Notes under the pieces: model-generated
The model's input: the letters and a program-made list of their open reading frames with translations, nothing else
What the model was told of the DNA's origin: nothing
Databases searched by the model: none
Made by a program: the position numbers and the translations under genes
IMG/VR virus record: IMGVR_UViG_3300031371_000001
Coordinates: 1 to 64,000 of that record
Strand: one strand, 5' to 3'
Source: a virus
Length of the DNA: 64,000 bases
Shown here: positions 49,344 through 58,918 of the stretch, piece after piece
Numbering within the stretch: the first letter of the stretch is position 1
Layout of the letters: each line of letters starts with the position of its first letter

Positions 49344-50522
49344 CTACGGAACCGCATCGGTCGGAATCATTTCCTTGTTTGCGACGAAGCGGCATTTGTA
49401 ACCGCCGCCGGCGAATTCGTGCTTTACCGAAGTGAAGTAATACCCTCCGGAAAACCTGTTTCCCAATCCGTCAAGCTTGTGAACCTGTCGGGGCTTCAAG
49501 CTTTCAAGTCCAATCACCGATCCGCGTCCGACAAGGAAGCCGTCCTTGCGCGCGCGGAACCATGCTTCAGCGAACGTCGTTGCTTCTTCCGCCGTGTGCA
49601 AGATGCGATCGGGAACAACGTCTATCGAGTGACCGGCCGCCACGATCCGAATCGAGGCGGCGTTATCGAGTTCTTCTGTCACGTCGTCACCGCTACCTTG
49701 AAAAAGCCGCGGGTCCGCAACGTCGCCGCCCTTCTCGACAAGATCGACCGAACGCCATTCCTTATCGTTCAAGTCGTAATACATAACTTTCAGTTCGGTT
49801 ATGTCCTGTCGCATCCCGTATTGCGGCTCGAAGTTCAACAAGGTCCCGACATCAGATCGATAGGTGAATGTGTAAACCTTCGATTGATTCCGTGAAGGAC
49901 GCTTCCAGTGAAGGGTCCACGCCTTCATGTCCTTGTCCCAATCGATCCAGAAATCTCGATCGTTCAGGTTCGCAAGCCCTTTGATGAATTTGAAATCAGA
50001 AGTCCCCTTCTTCTGAACAAGCGTTTCTTTCTTCGTCGTCGCGTCGATCTCGACTTCTAGTCCCCACTTACCGGCGATTTCTTCGACCATTGACGAATGG
50101 GACATATCAACGAACGATCGCCCTTCTTCGTCCGTCGCAAGCCCTAGTTTCTTGTGCGCGGTCTGCGAAGCTTTGATCTCCGATTCTTCGTCCATTAGCT
50201 TGAAGCTGTAATCGTAAGCGCGAATCGTCATAACCGGAGTTCCAGATTGCGGGAACTTCGGGAGGTGCTTCGCAACGATCGTCCTCCCCATGAATTCAAG
50301 TTCGGTTCCGTATCCGGCGTAAAGATCGATCGCGTTCCCCGGTTGAAGCGCCCGATGATCTGTAAGCCGCAAGTTCTCGTTCGTAAGATCAAGTTGCAAT
50401 GCGTCCATAAGCCCGATCGTCTGTTCGAACGTGAGCTTTTGAACGTGTGCCGGGAAGTCTATCGGGGCGCCTTCAATGTAAAGCTGGAAGTTCGGCGCAA
50501 GGTCTTTGTACCCATTCGTCAT
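49344..50522 (-). CDS. Baseplate hub protein (gpD / gp27-like)
   Basis: Encodes 392 residues. The C-terminal region EEATTFAEAWFRARKDGFLV, then QVHKLDGLGNRFSGGYYFTS and VKHEFAGGGYKCRFVANKE, is the standard ending of late-control D/hub proteins. Two beta-barrel domains precede it. The hub caps the tail tube and holds the spike. It precedes the spike gene, as in P2-like order. Confidence 0.82.
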   Translation of the reverse strand: MTNGYKDLAPNFQLYIEGAPIDFPAHVQKLTFEQTIGLMDALQLDLTNENLRLTDHRALQPGNAIDLYAGYGTELEFMGRTIVAKHLPKFPQSGTPVMTIRAYDYSFKLMDEESEIKASQTAHKKLGLATDEEGRSFVDMSHSSMVEEIAGKWGLEVEIDATTKKETLVQKKGTSDFKFIKGLANLNDRDFWIDWDKDMKAWTLHWKRPSRNQSKVYTFTYRSDVGTLLNFEPQYGMRQDITELKVMYYDLNDKEWRSVDLVEKGGDVADPRLFQGSGDDVTEELDNAASIRIVAAGHSIDVVPDRILHTAEEATTFAEAWFRARKDGFLVGRGSVIGLESLKPRQVHKLDGLGNRFSGGYYFTSVKHEFAGGGYKCRFVANKEMIPTDAVP

Positions 50523-51271
50523 TATAGGATATGCGAGACGTAGGTATAATTTCGCGCGTCGAACATCGCCTTCCGATAATCAATCCGTTCCGCCGTTCTC
50601 TCGAACGGGATCGACTGCGGCGTGACTTGTTCAGTTCGCAAAACCCACGCTTCCGGGATCTCGACTTTATCACCCGGGGAAAGGTTGACGAATTGAGGAT
50701 TGCGCCTCCTGATCAGATCGCCCCACGAAGGTTGCTCGAAATAATAGGCGGCGATCGATTCGAAAGTGTCGCCGTCCTTCGCGAAATGAATGAAGCTTTC
50801 ACCGTTCGTCAGTTCTTCAACGGCGACTTCGTATTCTTCATATCGAACAAGTTGAATCTGAAGGACGCAACCCCGGATCGTTCCGTCGATCTTGATATCG
50901 TCGTATCGAATGCCACCGATCGAAGGGCAAACGCATTGCATCGAAATTTCCCTTCCCCACGTAAAGAGGAGGGGAGGCGGCGAACGACGATCGGGATCCT
51001 TCCTTGTAAACGACTTCAGAGTTTCGAGCTTCGACGTGATCGATTCAGCGATCGACGCGGCGTAAAGCCGCGCCGTGAAAGCGATAGTGTCAAGCTTCCC
51101 GTTCGTCCATTGCGTGACAGGGTATTCGGCGCCGAAACCGGACGTGAAGGCGAACTCCGTTGCGATCCCTTCTTCAAGTTCGGTCGGTATGAATTGTCCT
51201 TCGACATATTGAGTCGGATCGTCAAGGACTTCGAGCTTCCAAGGTTGCTTGAACATGGATGCAAGACTCAT
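50522..51271 (-). CDS. LysM-like baseplate/tail protein
   Basis: Encodes 249 residues. The C-terminal segment AKDGDTFESIAAYYFEQPSW ... LIRRRNPQFVNLSPGDKVEIP fits a LysM domain, the pattern in gp53-type or XkdP-like tail proteins. The first 150 residues are beta-rich (EGIATEFAFTSGFGAEYPV). Located between tape measure and hub genes. Start overlaps the hub by one base. Confidence 0.75.
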   Translation of the reverse strand: MSLASMFKQPWKLEVLDDPTQYVEGQFIPTELEEGIATEFAFTSGFGAEYPVTQWTNGKLDTIAFTARLYAASIAESITSKLETLKSFTRKDPDRRSPPPLLFTWGREISMQCVCPSIGGIRYDDIKIDGTIRGCVLQIQLVRYEEYEVAVEELTNGESFIHFAKDGDTFESIAAYYFEQPSWGDLIRRRNPQFVNLSPGDKVEIPEAWVLRTEQVTPQSIPFERTAERIDYRKAMFDARNYTYVSHIL

Positions 51272-54225
51272 GTTGGAACGCCTCCAGTTGCCGGGATCGC
51301 TCCGACTTCGAGGATCTTTCGCTGTTGCCAGGGCGTCGTTTCGCCGCCGGAACGTTCGGAAATCTCGGCTTGATGCTTCGCTGAAGCAACAGACATTTCT
51401 GAACCGTCAACGCTAAGATCAGACTTCACATCAACGCCAACCTTGTTATCGACCGTCACGCAAGGTTGTTGCGCCCCGACTGTTTGCCCTTGCTGTTGTG
51501 CCTTTGCCTTCATTGCCTTCGTTGCCGGGGATTTCTCCGCTGCTTCGATGGAACCTTCTTCAACGGCTTTCGCCAACGGTTCGCCCTTGATCGCTTTGAT
51601 CCCGGTCGTCGCAACCGTCGTTTGAAATTTCTTCACTGCTTCAAGAGAAACGCCAGCAAGCTGAAGCGCCGCCTTCCCGATCTCCGTCCCTGCGATCTTC
51701 TTTATGATCCCTGCGATGAAATCGAGGACGGTTTGAAATGGGGCGGCAAGGATCGTCGTGAGCTTTCCGAAGATCGAAGCCGCGACGTTTCGAATCGACG
51801 TCAACGCACTAACGAAGGCGTCTCGTATCTTGGAGGCGATTCCCTTAATCCAATTCCAAGCCGGCAAGATCACCTTGTCAGTGATCCAACTCCAAGCCTT
51901 CTTTGCAACGTTGGCGACCCATTGCCAAACACCGGCGATGAACTCCCCGGCTTTCTTTACGACAGGCATTATCACTTCAGCGATAGCGCCCCAAATCGTC
52001 GTCGCCATATCCCAATAGGCTTTTGCAATGATCTTTGCAGCTTCCCAAAGGTTCGCAAGATACGCGATCACGTTCTTGACTCCATTGACGACAAGATCCC
52101 AAACCGGGGCGAACTTATCACCGATCCAACCTGCGACCTTCACGACAAGCCCGAAAATCCAAGCGACACCTTCGATCACTTTTCCGAGCAACGGGAGGAG
52201 GACTTTGTAAGTCAAGATGAAGCCGCCGATCACCGGGGCGAAGTTGACAAGCAAGATCGGCTTCAAGATCGTCCAGATACCTTTCAATGCAGGAAGAAGC
52301 GAAGTTGCAACCGTGCTTCCGGCCTTGATCAACGAAGTCAAGAACGATTCCATTGAGGGGCCGAAGAACTTATAGAACGACGAAGCGAACCCTGCGATTG
52401 TTTTCCCGATCGCCTTCCAGTCGGTTTCAAGAACGCCAGAAGATTTCACGATGTCTTGGATCTTCTTTTGCGCCCCTGCTACTTCCTTCCTCAAATTCGA
52501 CAGCATATCAACAGCGACCTTGAAGGCCGGTTGTATTCCTTCCTTGTATCCTTGCGCGAATTGCTTGATCGCATTCCAAGCATAGGAAACGCCAGCCTTG
52601 ACGTTATCGAAGATCCTTTTGAAAGTGTCCATGACGCTTTCGCCGTCCTTCTGGATCAATACGAAAGCTCCAACGACAGCGGCGACAAGGCCGGCGATCG
52701 CAAGGCCGCCAAAACTGAAGACGGCACCGAAAATGGTTCCCAACCCCGTAACGATGGATGCAAGCCCGGAGAATGCGATCCCCAAGGTGAAAGCGATAGC
52801 ACCTATCGGAGCAAGGGCCGCAAGGATTGCAACAATGATCGTCCCAACCTTCGCAATTTGTGTGATCATGTCGCCGCCAAAGGCGAACCCGAATTGCTCG
52901 CCTATCTTGCGAACCCAATTGATCGAAGTTTTGATCGCATTCGATATGAAGTCGATACCTTGCTTCAACCCCTTCGCCACACGACCAGCGGTTGTCGTCG
53001 CAAGTTCATACTTCACCATTTCCCCGTTGACGTCCTTGACTCGTTCCTTCTCGCCTTGAAGGGTCAACACGAGATCGGCAATGAAAGCCGTTAGACCCTG
53101 GACCCCTTCCTTCAACGCAGTCTGTTTCGTAATATACCCGCCAACCTCGATCGACAGACCTTCCCATGCCGATTTCAAAATTGTGACAGCGCCGGCGATG
53201 TTATCGAGTCGGGTTCGTGCCATTTTTTCAGCGGCTCCGACACCTTCGCTTGATTGTTCGAGCATCTTTGTCAGATCGGAAATCGCCTCCGGACCCGCCG
53301 CGGCAAGTGCACTAAACGCTTTCTGTCCACGAATACCGAAAAGTTCAGTCATGGCGGCGGCGCGTTGAACAGCGCCGGGGATTGCATCTATATTCGTCTT
53401 GAATTGTCCGACGATTTCGGACAGCGGTTTGATTGACCCGTCCGCGTTTTCAAGTTCAATGCCCCATTGTTTCATATAAGCTGTCGCCTTCGCAGAAGGA
53501 CGGCCCAACTTGACAAGCATATTCGTGAATGAAGTTCCGGCCAAAGTTCCTTTGATACCAGAGTCGGAAATCTTTCCGAGTGCCGCAACTGTTTCTTCAA
53601 GACTGAATCCAAGTGTCCTAGCTTGCGGAGCTGCGAATTTCATCCCTTCGCCAAGAGAAACCATGTTTGTATTCGCTGAAGCGGACGCTAGAGCTAGAAC
53701 GTCAGAGACGTGGGCGGCATCCGTTGCTTGGAGGCCCATTCCACGAATCGAGTTCGCGACAATATCCGCGGCTGTCGCAAGCTCCATCCCTTCTGCCGCC
53801 GCGGCTGAAAGAATCGCGGGGGTTGCCGAAAGAACTTCGTTAACACTGAAGCCGGCGCGCGACAAGAGTTCTTGTGCTTCACCTGCTTGAACAGCCGTGA
53901 AAGCCGTTGTCGCTCCAAGCTTCTTTGCTTGCGAAGTCAAAAGCTTCATGTCTTCGGCGCTTGCCCTGGACACGGCTTGCACTCCGGACATTTGCTGTTC
54001 GAAATCAACGAACTTCTTCGTCATGCTTCCGACGACAAGACCGGCGCCCGCTCCGACGATCGATAGCTGGCCTAGACCCATCCCCATTTGACGAACGCCG
54101 GCGCCCATTCTCTTTGCCGACGTTCCTAGGGATTTGAAAGCCGCCTTCGCCCGATTCATCCCACCGATCGCGCGCGTCGGATCAAATGAGAGGATCCCGC
54201 CAAGCCCTATCTTTTCGAGCGCCAT
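51268..54225 (-). CDS. Tail tape-measure protein
   Basis: Encodes 985 residues. The N-terminus is helical (ATTAFTAVQAGEAQELLSRA, VSLGEGMKFAAPQARTLGFS), and this region is typical of TP901-type tape measures. The middle has a large set of hydrophobic helices (IVAILAALAPIGAIAFTLGI, FGGLAIAGLVAAVVGAFVLI), and more hydrophobic helices follow. Start overlaps the TAA of the frameshift extension (TAATG). Length implies a tail of about 150 nm, using the rough rule of 0.15 nm per residue. Confidence 0.88.
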   Translation of the reverse strand: MALEKIGLGGILSFDPTRAIGGMNRAKAAFKSLGTSAKRMGAGVRQMGMGLGQLSIVGAGAGLVVGSMTKKFVDFEQQMSGVQAVSRASAEDMKLLTSQAKKLGATTAFTAVQAGEAQELLSRAGFSVNEVLSATPAILSAAAAEGMELATAADIVANSIRGMGLQATDAAHVSDVLALASASANTNMVSLGEGMKFAAPQARTLGFSLEETVAALGKISDSGIKGTLAGTSFTNMLVKLGRPSAKATAYMKQWGIELENADGSIKPLSEIVGQFKTNIDAIPGAVQRAAAMTELFGIRGQKAFSALAAAGPEAISDLTKMLEQSSEGVGAAEKMARTRLDNIAGAVTILKSAWEGLSIEVGGYITKQTALKEGVQGLTAFIADLVLTLQGEKERVKDVNGEMVKYELATTTAGRVAKGLKQGIDFISNAIKTSINWVRKIGEQFGFAFGGDMITQIAKVGTIIVAILAALAPIGAIAFTLGIAFSGLASIVTGLGTIFGAVFSFGGLAIAGLVAAVVGAFVLIQKDGESVMDTFKRIFDNVKAGVSYAWNAIKQFAQGYKEGIQPAFKVAVDMLSNLRKEVAGAQKKIQDIVKSSGVLETDWKAIGKTIAGFASSFYKFFGPSMESFLTSLIKAGSTVATSLLPALKGIWTILKPILLVNFAPVIGGFILTYKVLLPLLGKVIEGVAWIFGLVVKVAGWIGDKFAPVWDLVVNGVKNVIAYLANLWEAAKIIAKAYWDMATTIWGAIAEVIMPVVKKAGEFIAGVWQWVANVAKKAWSWITDKVILPAWNWIKGIASKIRDAFVSALTSIRNVAASIFGKLTTILAAPFQTVLDFIAGIIKKIAGTEIGKAALQLAGVSLEAVKKFQTTVATTGIKAIKGEPLAKAVEEGSIEAAEKSPATKAMKAKAQQQGQTVGAQQPCVTVDNKVGVDVKSDLSVDGSEMSVASAKHQAEISERSGGETTPWQQRKILEVGAIPATGGVPT

Positions 54226-54437
54226 TAGCGCCTCCCTTTCGGGCGCCGCCCCCTTCCGGCCGCTTTCTTGATTTCCTTTTCTTCGTCCTTCAGTTGTTTC
54301 GCGTACCTTTCAAGATACCACGAAATTTCCTCCGGCGTCTTCCGTTCGGCTTCGCTTGGTTGCATCTTGCATCCGTACAAAAGCGCGAATTCTATTTCTA
54401 GGACTTCCTCCCATCGCCGGATCTGGAGGAAGTCGCG
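54225..54437 (-). CDS. Tail-assembly chaperone -1 frame extension (gpGT-type)
   Basis: In the -1 frame relative to the gene ending at 54398, an open frame continues as RDFLQIRRWEEVLEIEFALL and on to a highly basic end (GRGRRPKGRR). It has a standard chaperone T-part look (MQPSEAERKTPEEISWYLER). It has no start codon or ribosome site of its own and stops at TAA directly overlapping the tape-measure start. It is expressed only as a fusion through the slippery site at 54437-54443. The fusion would be 337 residues. Confidence 0.82.
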   Translation of the reverse strand, partial: RDFLQIRRWEEVLEIEFALLYGCKMQPSEAERKTPEEISWYLERYAKQLKDEEKEIKKAAGRGRRPKGRR

Positions 54438-55237
54438 AAAAAAGCGTCATAGTTCCAATCTAACATTTGGCTAAACGAAGAACGGCAACGCTTACAGCGC
54501 GTATCGATCACCATTTCCAGACCCGGCGCCTTTTCGTTGATGAACTCCGAAAGATCATCAACGTCCAGCTTCGAAAGATCGTCCAGGAATCCAGTTGCAA
54601 GAACCGCCTTCGTCGTCGCTTCGTCAAGCTCCCCAAGAGTCTTGATCGCGCCCTTCAAGATCCCTTCGAGGATCAAGGCGTCGTTCGAGAATTCCTCCGG
54701 GGTGATCATTTCGATTTCACTCCACCGGGGCGGCTGAAGAACGGCCTTCGAGATCGAAGAATCCGTTTCCCCGACCTTCGCCGTATAGGTTTCGGTGAAG
54801 TCGAACTCAGTTTCAAGATCGGCAGGATCATCGATCACGCGAACCATTGTCGTTTCGAGATCGACGATATCGCGAAAGCGATTCTGACAGAAAGGACAAG
54901 TGATCATCGGTTTGAAGATCCGCCCCTTCGCCTTGATCCGGATCGCGAAATAGAGCGCCATTGCGTCAGCCATCCAAAGACGATTGACGAACAACGTTCG
55001 TTCGTGCGGTTTCATTTCATCGAAGGTCTTTCCTCCGATGTGTTCAACGAAACGCGAAATCACCTCCGAGGCGAAGCGCCCCGCCGTGATCGAATCTTCA
55101 CGTCGCTTCGCAAGTTTCTTGTCGTCCTTGAAGGTGTAACGCTTGATCGCGTATTCCTTGACGAAGCCGCTTCCAGTCGGATCGAGGATCCCGACAGGAA
55201 GATTGAAACCTAGTTCCTTGAAAGACTGTTTCTTCAT
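54398..55237 (-). CDS. Tail-assembly chaperone, G part
   Basis: Encodes 279 residues from ATG 55237 behind GGAGGGACGC. It has two Cys-x-x-Cys pairs (TCPFCQNRF and RCKRCRSSF) for a likely zinc site, with LDWNYDAFFATSS at the C-terminus. It precedes the tape measure, which is the conserved place for gpG/gpGT chaperones. The last codons overlap the slippery heptamer TTTTTTC, with most ribosomes stopping at 54398. It is longer than lambda gpG and has a T4 gp26-like zinc-ribbon character. Confidence 0.8.
   Translation of the reverse strand: MKKQSFKELGFNLPVGILDPTGSGFVKEYAIKRYTFKDDKKLAKRREDSITAGRFASEVISRFVEHIGGKTFDEMKPHERTLFVNRLWMADAMALYFAIRIKAKGRIFKPMITCPFCQNRFRDIVDLETTMVRVIDDPADLETEFDFTETYTAKVGETDSSISKAVLQPPRWSEIEMITPEEFSNDALILEGILKGAIKTLGELDEATTKAVLATGFLDDLSKLDVDDLSEFINEKAPGLEMVIDTRCKRCRSSFSQMLDWNYDAFFATSSRSGDGRKS
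54402..54443 (-). promoter_or_regulatory. Programmed -1 ribosomal frameshift signal
   Basis: On the minus strand, the heptamer T-TTT-TTC (54443 to 54437) is in the correct zero-frame register for tandem slippage of two Phe tRNAs. Two bases later, GACTTCCTCC (54425-54434) can pair with GGAGGAAGTC (54402-54411) in a perfect 10-bp stem with a 13-base loop. The zero-frame TAG follows the stem directly. Confidence 0.82.
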
Positions 55238-55291
55238 GCGTCCCTCCAAACGCCCATTCCGGGCTTGTGAAGAACCTTAAAGGTTGGAGCC

Positions 55292-55314
55292 GCCTCCCTA
55301 CGTGGGGAGGAGGC
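55292..55314 (-). other. Strong hairpin at the end of the tail-tube gene
   Basis: GCCTCC-type arms flank a loop that contains the stop codon of the tube gene. No T-run follows, so it is probably not a full terminator. It may protect the highly expressed tube mRNA from 3' decay or lower downstream expression. Confidence 0.5.
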
Positions 55315-55738
55315 GATCGATCGAAAGCGTATAGGTGTAATTCAGCATTTCACCTTCGTTGTTGCGATCGAGGTCGGCCGTCATTCGCTTCGTGATGAAG
55401 ACTCCGAGCATTGTGAAGGTCCGGGGAACCTGTCCGGTGACGTTCGACTCTTGAAGAAGGGTTGCAACCTTCTTATAAGTTGGCGTCACGGGATCCTGGC
55501 ATTCCGCGTACCATGCCTCCATTGCGGCGATCTCGACATGATGGTGTGCGGGGATCGCAACGTCGGTTTCAACGGATCGGGTTTCCCCTCCGCTTGCCTT
55601 CGTTCGATCCGGCAGTTCAACAACGTCGAGTTCCTCCTCCAGCGCGCCGATCGTGATCGGTGTCAGCGGCGGAAGGCCGGCGACAAGCAATTGGAACTTG
55701 TTGACGGGGATATGGGCTTCCTGGATATCACCTTTCAC
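55298..55738 (-). CDS. Tail tube protein
   Basis: Encodes 146 residues, the normal tube size. Beta-rich with PVNKFQLLVAGLPPLTPITI and HHHVEIAAMEAWYAECQDP, then TFTMLGVFITKRMTADLDRN and LNYTYTLSIDRLLPT. These match the gp19/FII-type tube layout. The gene lies directly downstream of the sheath, as in T4-like and P2-like phages. It ends at a stable hairpin, supporting high expression. Confidence 0.85.
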   Translation of the reverse strand: MKGDIQEAHIPVNKFQLLVAGLPPLTPITIGALEEELDVVELPDRTKASGGETRSVETDVAIPAHHHVEIAAMEAWYAECQDPVTPTYKKVATLLQESNVTGQVPRTFTMLGVFITKRMTADLDRNNEGEMLNYTYTLSIDRLLPT

Positions 55739-55771
55739 GGCTTCCTCCTATCGGGTTTCTTGCCCGTCCGA

Positions 55772-58060
55772 CTATGCCAACGACTCGAAGACGCCAGCCT
55801 TGCCGATCGTGATAATGAACCTTTCCACGGTGTCGGAAAGACGCAACGTGATCTCAGCGTTCAAGTCGCCAGCGGCGCGCGTCAAGTCGGTGTTGATTTC
55901 GTTGTCCACCTTGATCGAAGCGGCCTCCTCGAACGTGTCGCCGCGGATCGCACGCTTGACCCATTCGGGAATGAAAAACGATTTGAGTGCGGACAACGCC
56001 TCTTGTTGCGTCACGGGATCGTTGATCGCGAACACAATCCAATCGAAGTTTTCGAGGAGGACGTGTTCATAGTGCGACATGAGTTCCCTTTGATGCTTCC
56101 ACTTCCAGGAAGGATCGGAAGCAACGGTTCGATCGCCCCAAATGACGAAGTTGCCCTTGACCTTTTTGATCACCCCGATGCCGCGCGGGTTGAGCTTTTC
56201 TTCATTCAGGACCGTATCGCCGGTCGGCAGTTCAACGATTCGCGGAAGCGTCACGTCGATACCGGCGGCCGCCTTGTGGAATCCGTTGTAATTCTTCGCA
56301 ACCAGCGCCTCCCTCCCGTGGATCGCTCCAGTCGAAGAAATGGTCTTCAAGGCGGTCAGTTCCTCCACTTGCACCTTGCCGAACGACGGGAACGAAACAA
56401 CGGCGAAGTCATTTCGTCCAAGCGTGTCGTCAATGTGAGAAATCGCGGAATCTTCGTCCGTCGTCCCGGAGGGGATCTCGTATCGCCATTCATAGCCGAA
56501 GGCTTCGGCCAACGCGGCGCCCGCCTTCTGAACGGCTGTAGCCGTGACACCAGGGGAGGCCAGCTTGATCAAGCCCTTGTTCTTCCCCTGGAATTGCTTG
56601 ATCAACGTCGTCGCCGGATTCATGGCGGACGTGTAATCGGCGTCCGCAAGGTCCGCGATCCCGTCGTACCCTCCCTCCAGTTCGGAAGGGAAGGACGCCA
56701 TGAAATCCTTTCCGGCGGCGGTAACTGCCGTCAGGTCAATGGAAGCGTCCACCGTGATCGTGTCGTGATCGTTGTCCGTCACTCGATAGGACAACTTCGG
56801 CGTGTCCGTGTAGTTCGGGAACAGTTCATGTCCGATCAATGCGTCCGGTTCGAGGGGCATATAATCGAGCGTGATCACGTCACCGGCGGCGAGGATGGTT
56901 CCGCCATTCACGACGGAGATCGGGGGAACATACGGGCAATCAGGTGCCCACGCGCCGCCGATCGTGTGCGTCGGGCCGATCGCGCCGAACTTGTCGGATA
57001 CCCAATCGATCCCGGTTGCCAGCGCGTCCACCGTTCCGACAAGGCGATCGGGAACCATGTCGTCAGTCGTCGCGCCAAGCGTGACGGTCGGATCGGCGCC
57101 CGTGACGGAAGCGACGACGTGTTGGAAAAGCTCCCGCGTCAGGATATTCGCGGACACGACGTCGACAACCCCAAAGGCGTTGGCGGGTCGAATCTCCGGG
57201 GTGTAACCTCCGGTCCAGAGGTTTTCAACCAAGATTTCGTAATTCGCCCCGTCTTCATTGACGACGGCTTCAACGTTGTTCTTCTTCGTGGGATCTTGGT
57301 TACAGTTCGGGAACGGCTTGATAAGCGCGCCGTCAACGTAACATTCGATCCCGTATTCGTTCGTCGGATCGTCTTCCCCGCCTTCGAGGAACTTGACGGA
57401 AAGCGCCTTGCCTTCGTTGTCCAGCTTCAAGAGATATCCGAGATCGCCTCCACCTCCAGCCGTCCAGTCGGTTTTCATGGTTGCGTCGGCTTCGACCGTG
57501 ACAACGCCGGCAGTCGTGTTCCCGATGATCTTGTATGACTTGGTTGGCACTTCGTCCAGGACGATATACCCGCCGACCCATTCGTCGGTCAGCATGGTAA
57601 GGCCGGTCGTGAGAGTCGTTTCCGTGATATCGCCGGCGCCGGAAACTTCGTTCCAAAGGCGATTTTTCTTCCCACCCCAACGGCCTCCGTTGTGAGCCGT
57701 CACCTTCAGGATCTTCGTCAGGGTTGCCCCCTCCTTGCGATTCCAGAAGGTAAGTTCCGACTTCCTTTCGTTGCCGTCCGTGACACGAATCAACCAGAGT
57801 TCCCCGGCGCCTTGTGAGTGTTGCCAGAAATCTTCGCAAGCGTCCGGGCCGACAAGCGAGAGATCGTCAAGGCGAGTCCCGCACTTGCGGAACAGATCGC
57901 GGGATCCGTTCGTGGGGATCAACTTGTCCATGTCCCCCTTTTCGAGAACGGCAAAGTAGCAAGTCACGCCAAGCGGCGCTTGCTCGATCGGCTTGGAAGC
58001 TTCCTTTTCTACAACCACGACACCTGCCGCAAGCGTGGGTCCAAAGCGCCTTTGAGCCAT
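55772..58060 (-). CDS. Contractile tail sheath protein
   Basis: Encodes 762 residues. Sheath features include GVTCYFAVLEKGDMDKLIPT at the N-terminus, a large protease-resistant insert, and a C-terminal GIGVIKKVKGNFVIWGDRTV ... WKWKHQRELMSHYEHVLLEN, the common sheath core. Longer than T4 gp18 (659). Polymerises around the tube and contracts on infection. ATG 58060 lies 2 bases after an inserted homing endonuclease gene. Confidence 0.92.
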   Translation of the reverse strand: MAQRRFGPTLAAGVVVVEKEASKPIEQAPLGVTCYFAVLEKGDMDKLIPTNGSRDLFRKCGTRLDDLSLVGPDACEDFWQHSQGAGELWLIRVTDGNERKSELTFWNRKEGATLTKILKVTAHNGGRWGGKKNRLWNEVSGAGDITETTLTTGLTMLTDEWVGGYIVLDEVPTKSYKIIGNTTAGVVTVEADATMKTDWTAGGGGDLGYLLKLDNEGKALSVKFLEGGEDDPTNEYGIECYVDGALIKPFPNCNQDPTKKNNVEAVVNEDGANYEILVENLWTGGYTPEIRPANAFGVVDVVSANILTRELFQHVVASVTGADPTVTLGATTDDMVPDRLVGTVDALATGIDWVSDKFGAIGPTHTIGGAWAPDCPYVPPISVVNGGTILAAGDVITLDYMPLEPDALIGHELFPNYTDTPKLSYRVTDNDHDTITVDASIDLTAVTAAGKDFMASFPSELEGGYDGIADLADADYTSAMNPATTLIKQFQGKNKGLIKLASPGVTATAVQKAGAALAEAFGYEWRYEIPSGTTDEDSAISHIDDTLGRNDFAVVSFPSFGKVQVEELTALKTISSTGAIHGREALVAKNYNGFHKAAAGIDVTLPRIVELPTGDTVLNEEKLNPRGIGVIKKVKGNFVIWGDRTVASDPSWKWKHQRELMSHYEHVLLENFDWIVFAINDPVTQQEALSALKSFFIPEWVKRAIRGDTFEEAASIKVDNEINTDLTRAAGDLNAEITLRLSDTVERFIITIGKAGVFESLA

Positions 58061-58062
58061 GA

Positions 58063-58914
58063 CTAAACCTCCGTTTGCCTTTCAGCAATTAAAGCGCGAA
58101 AGTATTGTGTCCAATACTCCCGATCGTGCAAGTTAGTTTTCGAATGGCAAGAATGGCAAAGCGTGATCAAGTTCTTTGGATCAAGATTCGCCTTGTCGTA
58201 ATCTATGTGATGGACACTCAAGGACTTGCCTTCTTCGTCCTGTTGCTTACCGCATTCGACGCAACGATAGCCGTCCCTTTCCCTTATAAGTTCTTTAAAC
58301 TTATTCGTCCATCCTATCGGATACGGCGCAAACGAAGAACCGCCCTTCCATGCCGAAGAATCAGGGCCGGATTGAACCGGCTTCCTTCCAATTGCGTAGG
58401 CTTCAAGTACAGCATTTGAAATGCGCTTCTTTGTTTCTTCTGAATGCTTACAACCAATGCGCGGATCCGGCTGTTGCATCCTAGAAGCGCGAAGCTTTTT
58501 CTTCGTTCCTTCTGAATGCGATTTGCCGAAGAATGGGTTTGCTTCGCCCCGAACCATTGCGCTAGTTGTCTCGCTCATTTTGCGCTTGGACGCTTCAGAG
58601 TGTTTCTTGCCTTGCATTGGATGGACAATCGAACCTTCGGTATAACGCCGCTTCAAGGTTTCCGAAATCTTCCTCCGTTGTTCTTCAGAAATCGAAATTC
58701 CATTGTTGTGCGGCACGTTGCCTTTTTTGAACCTTCCGCTTCCTGGATTCGCGCGCACACCTTCAGATATCTTCCTCTTGTGTTCTTCGGAGTGCTTCTT
58801 CCCAAGTCTTGCGTTGACTTGCCGCGTGCGGTGTTCGGGATCTTGCCAACTCTTTTTGTGCGAAGCGGACATTTTTGCCCGTGCTTCTTCGCTATGTCGG
58901 CTTCCCTTTTTCAC
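58063..58914 (-). CDS. Free-standing HNH homing endonuclease with NUMOD3 repeats
   Basis: Encodes 283 residues from GTG 58914 (site AGGATC). The N-terminal 190 residues contain several NUMOD3-like DNA-binding repeats (GKKHSEEHKRKISEGV, GKKHSEASKRKMSETT, GKSHSEGTKKKLRAS). The C-terminus has an HNH domain (YRCVECGKQ, LSVHHIDYDKANLDPKNLIT, CHSCHSK). Such enzymes cut DNA at a sequence to promote gene spread. It sits between two virion genes with almost no spacer and is visibly more A/T-rich than its neighbours, so it is likely a recent insertion. Confidence 0.9.
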   Translation of the reverse strand: MKKGSRHSEEARAKMSASHKKSWQDPEHRTRQVNARLGKKHSEEHKRKISEGVRANPGSGRFKKGNVPHNNGISISEEQRRKISETLKRRYTEGSIVHPMQGKKHSEASKRKMSETTSAMVRGEANPFFGKSHSEGTKKKLRASRMQQPDPRIGCKHSEETKKRISNAVLEAYAIGRKPVQSGPDSSAWKGGSSFAPYPIGWTNKFKELIRERDGYRCVECGKQQDEEGKSLSVHHIDYDKANLDPKNLITLCHSCHSKTNLHDREYWTQYFRALIAERQTEV

Positions 58915-58918
58915 GATC

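Noticed and set aside
55451-57538. 695-codon plus-strand open frame opposite the sheath gene
   Set aside because: It is antisense to a well-supported sheath gene, has no ribosome site, and its composition (Arg, Val, Asp, Gly-rich without fold-like pattern) is what the opposite strand of a biased GC-rich gene gives.
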